Shown here in pieces: positions 1-5,425 of a stretch of DNA of 5,606 nucleotides. The notes below the pieces were generated by a model that ran no database searches, was not told the DNA's origin, and saw nothing but the letters and a program-made list of their open reading frames with translations. The translations under genes and the position numbers were made by a program. The DNA lies in the NCBI GenBank assembly GCA_937959175.1, contig CALGAS010000339.1, positions 1 through 5,606 on the forward strand. The letters run 5' to 3'. This DNA is from an uncultured bacterium. GTDB taxonomy: Bacteria > Planctomycetota > Planctomycetia > Pirellulales > UBA1268. Numbering within the stretch: position 1 is the stretch's first letter; the number at the start of each line of letters is the position of its first letter.

Positions 1-47
1 TGGGTGCGGGCAGTCGCTTTTTTCGGCGTCGACCGCGCGCGCTGCAC

Positions 48-93
48 ATAGAAGCCCCCCTGCGCGAGCAGGGGGGACGGCGGGCCGTTGGGC
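48..93 (+). repeat. GCGA hairpin element, copy 1 (inverted relative to copies 2 and 3)
   Basis: A 9-bp stem (55-63 with 68-76) is closed by a GCGA loop (64-67) and followed by a conserved flank, GACGGCGGGCCGTTGGGC. Its reverse complement matches copy 2 (415-460) at 42 of 46 positions. All four differences fall in the stem as two compensatory base-pair changes. Copies 2 and 3 lie just past the stop codons of minus-strand genes, so this inverted copy may mark the 3' end of a convergent plus-strand gene to the left. It could alternatively be the inverted partner of copy 2. Confidence 0.75.
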
Positions 94-163
94 GAGAGCG
101 GTAGCCGGGAGTCCGGCGGTCGTTCGCGAAGGAGAAGCCCGTGGTCGGGGGCTCGCGGGGTAT

Positions 164-211
164 GGAAAAGGGGACTGGCTCCGAGCGCAGCGAGGTGCCT
201 GTACCCTTTCC
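164..211 (+). repeat. REP-like palindromic hairpin, intergenic copy 1
   Basis: An imperfect palindrome. On the plus strand the arms GGGGACTGGCTCC and GGTGCCTGTACCC pair with two T.T mismatches and one G.A mismatch. The apex reads GAGC-GCA-GCGA, that is, tandem G.A pairs, two G-C pairs and a GCA triloop (187-189). An outer AAAAGG/CCTTTCC extension pairs with a one-base irregularity. It is nearly identical to 1312-1359. REP elements in other bacteria are typically spread by IS200-like RAYT transposases; none is encoded here. Confidence 0.8.
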
Positions 212-253
212 AACGGGGACGTGGTGAAGTGCCACTCGGGTGTTGGTTGTGAT

Positions 254-434
254 CGCGGATTGGGCGTGTTGGTGGTGGACGCCGCGCGGTTATCGGATGT
301 GGGGCGGCCCAACGGCCCGCCGTCCCCGCGGTTCAAATCCCGGGAGGGGTTTGGTTGGACGCGCGGATTGGGCGTGTTGGTGGTGGACGCCGCGCGGTTA
401 TCGGATGTGGGGCGGCCCAACGGCCCGCCGTCCC
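254..434 (+). repeat. Perfect 73-base direct repeat, 108-base period
   Basis: Positions 254-326 and 362-434 are identical over 73 bases, separated by 35 bases. The repeat begins at CGCGGATTGGGCG and ends at GGCCCGCCGTCCC. The first copy ends without the GCGA hairpin; the second runs directly into it (415-460). Perfect identity suggests a recent duplication or gene conversion. A shorter diverged relative lies at 1440-1515 in module II. The period is a multiple of three, so frames across it show a repeated peptide, which is not evidence of coding. Confidence 0.95.
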
Positions 435-460
435 ACCGGCTCGCGCCGGTGGGCTTCTAT
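415..460 (-). terminator. GCGA hairpin element, copy 2, downstream of the Rieske-SufT gene
   Basis: A perfect 9-bp stem (432-440 with 445-453) with a four-base loop (441-444), reading GCGA on the minus strand, lies 36 bases past the TAA of the Rieske-SufT gene. No U tract follows it on the minus strand. On the plus strand it is followed by CTTCTAT. It most likely marks the transcript end or stabilises a 3' end. Its position after a stop codon, shared with copy 3, supports this; termination itself is inference. Confidence 0.55.
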
Positions 461-489
461 GGCGGTACGTCTCGCGGAGGCGAGGTGTC

Positions 490-1293
490 TTAGAAGATGC
501 CGAGCTGGTCGCGGGCGGATTCGGTCATCCGGTCCGGGGTCCAGGGGGGATCCATCACGATGCGGACCTCGACGTTCGCGACGTCGGGCCGCTGGGTGAG
601 CACCCGCTTGGTGTCGGCAATCAGCTGCGGGCCGGCCGGGCAGGCGGGGCTCGTCATCGTCATGTCGATCGAGACATCGTGCTTGGCCGCGTCGTCGGCC
701 GCAGCCCCGAGCGTCACGCCGTAGATCAGCCCGAGGTCGACGATGTTCACAAACAGCTCCGGGTCCTTTACCTCCTTGAGCAGCTCGTGAACCTTCTCCT
801 CGCTCAAGGGGCCGGTGTCGGCCGGCGGGGTGGCGGCCGGAGCGGCGGTTGCATCGGCGGCGGCGGCGTCGGAGATTGCCGGAGCAGCGGTCGCCGCCGG
901 GGCAGGGGAGGGGGCTCCGGATGACGGGCCGCCGGCAGGCGGAGCAGCGGCATGGGCGGTCGGGCCGTCGGCGGTGGCCGAGTCCCGCAGCCGGATCCAG
1001 ACGCCGCCGTCTTCGAGTTTGACCTCGTGGGACCGAGTTGGCCGCACCGCCGGCATCGTCAGGGCGGCGCCCGATCGGATGTCGAACTTCGCGCCGTGGC
1101 GGGGGCAGGCGATCGTGTGGTCGCGGAGGGCCCCGTCGGCCAGCGGGCCGCCGTCGTGGGTGCAGACGTCGTCGAGGGCGAACCACTCGCCGCCAACGTG
1201 GAAGAGGGCGATCATCTCGCCCTCGACCTCGACGAGGGTCTTGCCGGGATCGGGGACCTCAGAGATGTCGATGACGCGTTCGAACTCGTGCAT
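490..1293 (-). CDS. Rieske ferredoxin fused to SufT/MIP18-like (DUF59) Fe-S maturation domain
   Basis: 267 residues in two domains. Residues 1-105 are a small Rieske ferredoxin of the NirD/oxygenase-ferredoxin type, with cluster ligands C44 and H46 (CTH) and C63 and H66 (CPRH), all present. Residues 106-161 are an Ala/Pro/Gly/Ser-rich flexible linker. Residues 162-267 are a MIP18/SufT-like domain, with DPEL at 177-180, a TSPACPAGP segment carrying C218, and the family-typical DPPWTPDRM run near 248-256. SufT-type proteins aid maturation of Fe-S proteins; a Rieske domain could supply electrons, which is inference here. Suf operons of other bacteria often encode the two modules separately. The start is chosen because the Rieske fold needs the first strands after Met1; the next Met is residue 27. 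No Shine-Dalgarno is visible: the bases before ATG are C-rich. The product should be cytosolic, with no signal peptide or membrane segment. It lies last in the suf cluster, 264 bases after sufD. Confidence 0.9.
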   Translation of the reverse strand: MHEFERVIDISEVPDPGKTLVEVEGEMIALFHVGGEWFALDDVCTHDGGPLADGALRDHTIACPRHGAKFDIRSGAALTMPAVRPTRSHEVKLEDGGVWIRLRDSATADGPTAHAAAPPAGGPSSGAPSPAPAATAAPAISDAAAADATAAPAATPPADTGPLSEEKVHELLKEVKDPELFVNIVDLGLIYGVTLGAAADDAAKHDVSIDMTMTSPACPAGPQLIADTKRVLTQRPDVANVEVRIVMDPPWTPDRMTESARDQLGIF

Positions 1294-1311
1294 GGGGGGC
1301 TCGGGGGGTGT

Positions 1312-1359
1312 GGAAAAGGGGACTGGCTCCGAGCGAAGCGAGGTGCCTGTACCCTTTTC
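1312..1359 (+). repeat. REP-like palindromic hairpin, intergenic copy 2
   Basis: The arms GAAAAGGG and CCCTTTTC close the base, followed by the same arms as copy 1 with two T.T mismatches and one G.A mismatch. The apex is GAGC-GAA-GCGA with a GAA triloop (1335-1337). GCGAAGC is known as an exceptionally stable DNA mini-hairpin, and the adjacent CGAG/CGAG context is known to favour sheared tandem G.A pairs. It lies 19 bases before the ATG of the Rieske-SufT gene, so it falls in the leader of that gene's message (as its complement). Confidence 0.85.
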
Positions 1360-1495
1360 ACCGGGGACGTGGGGAAGTGCTATTGGGGGGGGGCGGTTGT
1401 TGGGGGGCGGTTTAAGTTTTTGGGTTTTTTGGTGGTGATCGCGGATTGGGCGTTGGGGTGGTGGACGGTTTTTCTGGCTTCCGGGGACTGGGACG

Positions 1496-1541
1496 GCTCA
1501 ACGGCCCGCCGTCCCCCCGGCTCGCGCCGGGGGGCTTTTAT
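1496..1541 (-). terminator. GCGA hairpin element, copy 3, downstream of sufD
   Basis: A 9-bp GC stem (1513-1521 with 1526-1534) with the same GCGA loop on the minus strand (1522-1525) lies 23 bases past the sufD TGA. On the plus strand the stem is followed by CTTTTAT, which resembles an intrinsic terminator for plus-strand transcripts. On the minus strand it is followed by GACGG rather than a U tract. It may attenuate or process the message between sufD and the next gene. Confidence 0.55.
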
Positions 1542-1557
1542 GGGTGCTGGCCGCCGG

Positions 1558-3054
1558 TCAGGTGATGCGGCGGATCCGGCTGCAGACGGCGCGGGCGAGG
1601 GCTTCGCGGACCTCGGGGATCGTGATCCGGTCGAAGACCTGCTGGAAGAAGCCGGCGACGACCAGACGGGCCGCTTCGTCGGCCGAGAGGCCGCGGGCCT
1701 GGGCGTAGAAGACCTGTTCGGCGTCGACCCGGCCGCTGGTGGCGCCGTGGGTGCAGCGGACGTCGTCGGCCTCGATCTCGAGGCCGGGGATCGAGTCGGC
1801 TCGCGACTCGTTGGAGAGCATCAGGTTGTCGTTCCGCTGATAGCCGTCGGTCTTCTGGGCGTCCTTGTCGACCTTGATCATGCCCCGCCAGACGAGCCGC
1901 GAGCGGTCCTGAAGGGCGCCCTTGTAGAGCAGGTCGCTCTTGCAGGAGGGAGCCTCGTGGTGCTGAAGCGTGTTGTAGACGAGGTGCTGCCGGCCCTCGG
2001 TGAACATCACGCCGTTGACCTGGGCCTCGGCGTCGCGGCCGGCCAGGGCGACGTCTTGGGCGACCTGCGAGAGCCGGCTGCCGAGGGCGCCGAGCGTCCA
2101 CTGGAGCCGCCCGCCCGCCTGGACGACCGCCTTCTGCCGGGCGACGTGCCAGACGCCGGTGTTCCAGTTTTGAAGGTTGACCATCCGCAGGAAGGCACCC
2201 CGCCCGACGACGATCTCGGTGCCGCCGCAGTGGAAGCCGCCGGCCGAACCGGCCGGGCCGCCGCCGGCGGTCTCCGTGAGCAAGGTCGCCTCGGCGCCCT
2301 CGCCCAGCACGACGAGCACGTGGGCCGTGTCGACGCCGCCGGCCGAGATCGCCGACATCACGTGGAGCGGCTCGGCCAGCTTTACGCCCGGAGGCACGTA
2401 GAGCACGGCGCTGCCGCGGTGGAAGGCACCATGAAGGGCGGCGAACCAGTCGCAGCGGGAGTCGATCACGGAGAACCAGTGGGGCTCGAGGGCCTCGCCG
2501 AGCTCACCGAGCACCGCCTCGGCCGCCCCAAACCGTACCCCCTTGGCCGCCAGGGCGGGGTCGAGCTCGTCGCAGACGACATGCCCGTCGAGCGTCGCAA
2601 ACCGCCCCGCGATCCCAGGGACTGGCTCATTTTGCGGAGCAAAATGTGCCTGTCCCTCTTTTCCCCCAAGGACTCGCTCCTTCTGCCCATCAAAATGTGC
2701 CTGTCCCTCTTTTCCTCTTTTTCCTCCGGCTTCCTCCTCCGGAAAGCACTCCGCCGCCGCCTCACCCGAGGCGATCGCCTCGGCGAGCAGCCCGACTGGC
2801 ACCTCCCGCGTCGCGGGCGGCGCCGAAAGCCCCCAGGCGGCCGGCTTGAAGAGCCGCAGGTCGGTCCGCATCCAGTGCTCGCTCTTGCGGTCGGGCAGGG
2901 CGAGCGACTCGAAGGCCTCGAAGGCCTGCCGCCGTCGGTCATTGATCCAGGCGGCGGCGTCGGCCGCGGCGATCACCGCGTCGAGGCCGGCCCGGTCGAA
3001 CCGGTTCTCGAGGGAAGAGGATGAAGAGACAGGCGCGGTCGCGGCGGGCATCAT
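1558..3054 (-). CDS. sufD: SufD, Fe-S cluster assembly scaffold protein, with an in-frame repeat insertion
   Basis: 498 residues, a beta-helix SUF scaffold subunit that pairs with SufB and SufC to build Fe-S clusters in the cytosol. Residues 1-105 form the helical N-terminal part, with the family-typical PDRKSEHWMRTDL at 54-66. The core beta-helix begins near 150. The C-terminal core carries SNESRADSIPGLEIEADDVRC, then THGATSGRVD. C434 and H436 correspond to the C-x-H pair that includes the essential histidine H360 of E. coli SufD. E. coli SufD is 423 residues; part of the extra length here is an insertion at about 106-147. There, residues 114-121 and 131-138 are both GKEGQAHF, encoded by a tandem REP-like repeat (2617-2718). 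The frame stays open throughout, so the gene looks functional. Two ATGs stand in tandem (3052-3054 and 3049-3051). GGGAG lies 6 bases before the second, so the protein may start one residue later. It begins 31 bases after sufB. Confidence 0.95.
   Translation of the reverse strand: MMPAATAPVSSSSSLENRFDRAGLDAVIAAADAAAWINDRRRQAFEAFESLALPDRKSEHWMRTDLRLFKPAAWGLSAPPATREVPVGLLAEAIASGEAAAECFPEEEAGGKRGKEGQAHFDGQKERVLGGKEGQAHFAPQNEPVPGIAGRFATLDGHVVCDELDPALAAKGVRFGAAEAVLGELGEALEPHWFSVIDSRCDWFAALHGAFHRGSAVLYVPPGVKLAEPLHVMSAISAGGVDTAHVLVVLGEGAEATLLTETAGGGPAGSAGGFHCGGTEIVVGRGAFLRMVNLQNWNTGVWHVARQKAVVQAGGRLQWTLGALGSRLSQVAQDVALAGRDAEAQVNGVMFTEGRQHLVYNTLQHHEAPSCKSDLLYKGALQDRSRLVWRGMIKVDKDAQKTDGYQRNDNLMLSNESRADSIPGLEIEADDVRCTHGATSGRVDAEQVFYAQARGLSADEAARLVVAGFFQQVFDRITIPEVREALARAVCSRIRRIT
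2617..2718 (+). repeat. Two tandem 51-base REP-like units inside sufD
   Basis: Unit A (2617-2667) and unit B (2668-2718) align without gaps. Their right-hand 25 bases (2640-2664 and 2691-2715) are identical, while the left-hand 24 bases differ at seven positions. Unit A holds a 41-base hairpin: arms 2617-2635 and 2639-2657 pair at 17 of 19 positions, the exceptions being two T.T mismatches, with a GGA triloop at 2636-2638. The arms GGGACTGGCTC and GTGCCTGTCCC match those of the intergenic REP hairpins. In unit B the left arm has lost pairing. Fifty-one bases equal 17 codons, so the sufD frame is preserved and both units are translated (residues about 113-146). Confidence 0.9.
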
Positions 3055-3062
3055 GGGCTCCC
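3049..3062 (-). promoter_or_regulatory. Ribosome binding site and tandem start codons of sufD
   Basis: On the minus strand GGGAG (3062-3058) precedes ATGATG (3054-3049). Spacing is 3 bases to the first ATG and 6 to the second. The longer spacing is more usual, so translation may begin at the second codon. Confidence 0.5.
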
Positions 3063-3085
3063 GGGGTAATCCTGGCCGGTGGCCA

Positions 3086-4498
3086 TCAGCCGACCGAGCC
3101 TTCCATTTGCAACTGAATGAGCTTGTTCATCTCGACGGCATACTCCATCGGCAGCTCCTTGACGAGCGGCTCGATGAAGCCGCCGACGATCATGGCGCTG
3201 GCCTCGGCCTCGGAGAGTCCGCGGCTCATCAGGTAGAAGAGCTGCTCCTCGCCGATCTTCGAGACGCTCGCCTCGTGGCCGATCGAGACGTCCTGCTCCT
3301 CGATCTCGATGTAGGGGTAGGTGTCGCTGCGGCTGGCGTCGTCGAGGATCAACGCGTCGCAGACGACGCTTGACTTGCTCTTGGTCGCCCCGGGCTCGAC
3401 CTTGACCAGACCGCGGTAGCTGGAGCGGCCACCGTTCTTCGAGATGCTCTTGGAGACGATTCGGCCGCTGGTCCGGGGGGCGGCGTGGACGATCTTCGCC
3501 CCGGCGTCCTGATGCTGGCCGGCCGAGGAGAAGGCGATCGAGAGGATCTCACCGCGGGCCCCCGGCTCCATCAGATAGACGGCCGGATACTTCATCGTCA
3601 GCTGGCTGCCGAGGTTGCCGTCGATCCACTCCATCAGCGCGCCCTCGTAGGCCATCGCCCGCTTGGTGACGAGGTTGTAGATGTTGTTGGCCCAGTTCTG
3701 GATCGTCGTGTAACGGCAGCGGCCGTGCTTCTTGACGACGATCTCGACGACGGCGGAGTGGAGGCTCTCCGAGGAGTACATCGGGGCGGTGCAGCCCTCG
3801 ACGTAGTGCACCTGGGCCCCCTCGTCGACGATGATCAGCGTCCGCTCGAACTGCCCCATGTTCTCGGCGTTGATCCGGAAGTAGGCCTGGAGTGGAAACT
3901 CGATCGAGACCCCCTTGGGCACGTAAATGAACGAGCCGCCCGACCAGACGGCCGAGTTCAGGGCGGCGAACTTGTTGTCGCTGGGGGGGATGATCGTGCC
4001 GAAATATTCCCGCAACAGGTCCGAGTGCTCGCGGACGGCGGTGTCGGTGTCGGTGAAGATCACGCCCTTCTTGGAGAGGTCTTCCTGGAGCGAGCCGTAG
4101 ACGACCTCGCTTTCGAACTGGGCCTTGACCCCGGCGAGGAACTTTCGCTCGGCCTCGGGGATGCCCAGCCGGTCGAAGGTCTGCTTGATCGCGTCGGGGA
4201 CCTCTTCCCAGGTCTTGCCCTGCTGCTCGGCGGGCTTGAGGTAGTAGTAGATGTCCTGGAAGTCGATCCCCAGCCGGCCACCCCAGGAGGGCATCGGCTT
4301 GCTCTGGAAGATCTCGAACGACTCGAGACGGAAGTCCCGCATCCAGCCGGGCTCCCCCTTCATCTCGGAGATCTGGGCGACGATCTCGGCGTCGATCCCT
4401 TTGCGGGCCTTGAAGACCGCCGGGGAATCGGTGCGGAAATCGTACTTGTTGATCTCGCCGATCGCGTCGGTCGTCGTGTTTTCCAGTCCGGTCGCCAT
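3086..4498 (-). CDS. sufB: SufB, Fe-S cluster assembly scaffold protein
   Basis: 470 residues, the scaffold subunit of the SufBC2D complex on which sulfur from the desulfurase system and iron are combined into clusters. Typical N-terminus (EINKYDFRTD at 15-24), then the beta-helix core with GGSFIYVPKGVSIEFPLQAYFRIN at about 187-210 and IIVDEGAQVHYVEGCTAP. Key residues match E. coli SufB with a constant offset: C236 (EGCTAP, E. coli C254), C380 (VVCDAL, C405) and E409 (GHEAS, E434). All are present, so the protein should be active. The C-terminus shows the family-typical GEEQLFYLMSRGLSEAEA and ends in EGSVG. The start is supported by an AGGAGA ribosome binding site. It lies 60 bases after sufC and 31 before sufD, which fits one transcript. 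Confidence 0.98.
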   Translation of the reverse strand: MATGLENTTTDAIGEINKYDFRTDSPAVFKARKGIDAEIVAQISEMKGEPGWMRDFRLESFEIFQSKPMPSWGGRLGIDFQDIYYYLKPAEQQGKTWEEVPDAIKQTFDRLGIPEAERKFLAGVKAQFESEVVYGSLQEDLSKKGVIFTDTDTAVREHSDLLREYFGTIIPPSDNKFAALNSAVWSGGSFIYVPKGVSIEFPLQAYFRINAENMGQFERTLIIVDEGAQVHYVEGCTAPMYSSESLHSAVVEIVVKKHGRCRYTTIQNWANNIYNLVTKRAMAYEGALMEWIDGNLGSQLTMKYPAVYLMEPGARGEILSIAFSSAGQHQDAGAKIVHAAPRTSGRIVSKSISKNGGRSSYRGLVKVEPGATKSKSSVVCDALILDDASRSDTYPYIEIEEQDVSIGHEASVSKIGEEQLFYLMSRGLSEAEASAMIVGGFIEPLVKELPMEYAVEMNKLIQLQMEGSVG

Positions 4499-4507
4499 GG
4501 CTGCGGA

Positions 4508-4513
4508 TCTCCT
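4508..4513 (-). promoter_or_regulatory. Ribosome binding site of sufB
   Basis: AGGAGA on the minus strand, 9 bases before the ATG at 4496-4498. It is the strongest Shine-Dalgarno in the window and fixes the sufB start. Confidence 0.75.
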
Positions 4514-4558
4514 GCGTCTCTCGTGCTCGTGTCGTGCCTGTGGTCTGCCAGTCGTCCG

Positions 4559-5425
4559 TCAGGTCGAGACCGCCTCGGCCTTGGCGTCTTCCATCTCCCG
4601 CTCCACCGCGGCCGCCTCGGGGTAGGCAGCCCGGATCCGCTCGTAGCCCTTCTTGTGGAGCTCGGCGGCCAGTTCCGGCCCGCCGCTCTCCACGATCCGG
4701 CCGCCGAGCATGACGTGCGTCTTCAGGGGCACGTTGTGCTCGAGGAGCTGCTCGTGGTGGGTGATGATCAGGATGCCCATCTGGTGGCTGGCCTCGCCGC
4801 CGCCGCTGCCGATCCGGGCGATGCTCTGGCTGGCCAGCCGAACGGCATCGGCGTCGAGGCCGCTGTCGGTCTCGTCGAGGATCGCGAACCGGGGCTGAAG
4901 CATGGCGAGCTGGAGGATCTCGGCCCGCTTCATCTCGCCGCCGGAGAAGCCGTCGTTGACATACCGCCGGGCGAACTCGGGATCGATCGAGAGCTCGGCC
5001 ATCTTGGCCTTGAGTTCCGCGCGAAACTCCTTCATCGGCATCAGCTCCTCCCCTTCCTTGCGGTCGGGGTTGCGAACGTTGGTCACCGCGTGGCGGAGGA
5101 ACTCGGCCAGCCGCACGCCGGGAATCGACATCGGCCGCTGGAAGGCGAGGAAGATCCCGAGCCGGGCCCGCTCGTCGGGCTCCATCGCGAGGATGTCGTG
5201 CCGGGTGCCGTCGGCATCGACCAGTTCGATCGAGCCGGCGGTCACCTCGTAGCCCGGGTGGCCCATGATCGCGTAGCCAAGCGTGCTCTTGCCGGAGCCG
5301 TTGGGGCCCATCAGGGCGTGGATCTCGCCGCGGCCGATCTCGAGGTCGACCCCGCGGAGAATCTCCGTGCCCTCCACGCTGACGTGGAGGCCCTTGATCA
5401 CGATCGTGTCCTTCGCCTCGCTCAT
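4559..5425 (-). CDS. sufC: SufC, ATPase of the SUF Fe-S assembly complex
   Basis: 288 residues, a soluble ABC-type ATPase whose ATP-driven dimerisation drives rearrangement of SufB-SufD during cluster assembly. Motifs in order: Walker A GPNGSGKST (40-48), Q-loop LAFQRP (Q96), SufC-typical insertion with MPMKEFR (129-135), signature FSGGEMKRAEILQL (160-173), Walker B FAILDE (180-185), D-loop SGLD (188-191) and the switch histidine H223 in ITHH. All catalytic residues are present. Compared with E. coli SufC (248 residues) it has a short Gly/Ser-rich insertion (about 206-215) between the D-loop and the switch strand, and a longer charged C-terminal tail. There is only a weak ribosome site (AAGAG, 5 bases before ATG). 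It is the first recognisable suf gene, 71 bases after an unidentified reading frame, and sufB follows after 60 bases. Confidence 0.98.
   Translation of the reverse strand: MSEAKDTIVIKGLHVSVEGTEILRGVDLEIGRGEIHALMGPNGSGKSTLGYAIMGHPGYEVTAGSIELVDADGTRHDILAMEPDERARLGIFLAFQRPMSIPGVRLAEFLRHAVTNVRNPDRKEGEELMPMKEFRAELKAKMAELSIDPEFARRYVNDGFSGGEMKRAEILQLAMLQPRFAILDETDSGLDADAVRLASQSIARIGSGGGEASHQMGILIITHHEQLLEHNVPLKTHVMLGGRIVESGGPELAAELHKKGYERIRAAYPEAAAVEREMEDAKAEAVST

Larger units (their letters stand above)
147..460 (+). repeat. Composite repeat module I
   Basis: This stretch shares a series of blocks, in the same order, with 1294-1541. The blocks are a GGGGCTCG-type lead-in, the REP-like hairpin, a GGGGACGTGG block followed by GAAGTGC, a GATCGCGGATTGGGCG block, GGTGGTGGAC, and finally CAACGGCCCGCCGTCCC running into a GCGA-loop hairpin. 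Module I differs by an internal 108-base-period duplication of the middle-to-end blocks. It begins 29 bases past the Rieske-SufT stop codon (with the GCGA element) and extends leftwards. Shared block order makes common descent much more likely than chance. I infer a dispersed non-coding element, not a gene. Confidence 0.65.
1..489. other. Gene-free, repeat-packed region beyond the end of the operon
   Basis: I see no supportable complete gene here. The stretch holds an inverted GCGA hairpin element (48-93), about 50 bases of unassigned GC-rich sequence, a REP-like hairpin (164-211), two perfect 73-base direct repeats (254-326 and 362-434) and a second GCGA element (415-460). In the plus direction, frame 1 is open from base 1 to a TAG at 49-51 and would encode 16 residues ending in DRARCT. 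This could be the tail of a convergent plus-strand gene, but it is too short to judge. Short frames running through 221-493 merely translate the direct repeats. Confidence 0.7.
1294..1541 (+). repeat. Composite repeat module II filling the gap between sufD and the Rieske-SufT gene
   Basis: Same block order as 147-460: lead-in G-rich block, REP-like hairpin (1312-1359), GGGGACGTGG and GAAGTGC, a GATCGCGGATTGGGCG block (about 1437-1452), GTGGTGGAC, then CAACGGCCCGCCGTCCC and a GCGA hairpin (1496-1541). Between the blocks lies extra G- and T-rich sequence (1384-1436) absent from module I. It reaches from the sufD 3' side to the base before the Rieske-SufT start codon. Transcripts running from sufD into the next gene must therefore pass through it. 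I see no convincing promoter motif in it. Confidence 0.65.

Noticed and set aside
1..51. The C-terminus of a plus-strand gene ending at TAG 49-51
   Set aside because: Sixteen codons without a motif cannot be distinguished from chance; noted only within the gene-free region entry.
325..352. A tRNA T-arm-like string GGTTCAAATCC
   Set aside because: The flanking stem pairs at too few positions and no matching acceptor stem or anticodon arm lies upstream; it appears to be chance.
254..434. A CRISPR array
   Set aside because: Only two 73-base copies, far longer than CRISPR repeats, with one spacer and no cas genes.
48..460. A MITE or small transposon bounded by the inverted GCGA elements at 48-93 and 415-460
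   Set aside because: The inverted ends match well, but no target-site duplication is visible outside them, and the third copy (1496-1541) stands without an inverted partner.
221..493. A small plus-strand open frame with a repeated peptide GLGVLVVDAARLSDVG
   Set aside because: The repeated peptide follows from the 108-base period being a multiple of three. The related module II does not keep the frame.
952..3024. A 690-codon open frame on the plus strand opposite sufD and the Rieske-SufT gene, and a similar 691-codon frame at 3485-5560 opposite sufB and sufC
   Set aside because: Both are antisense shadows produced by high GC at third codon positions; their translations are low-complexity and match no family, while the opposite strand encodes clear SUF proteins.
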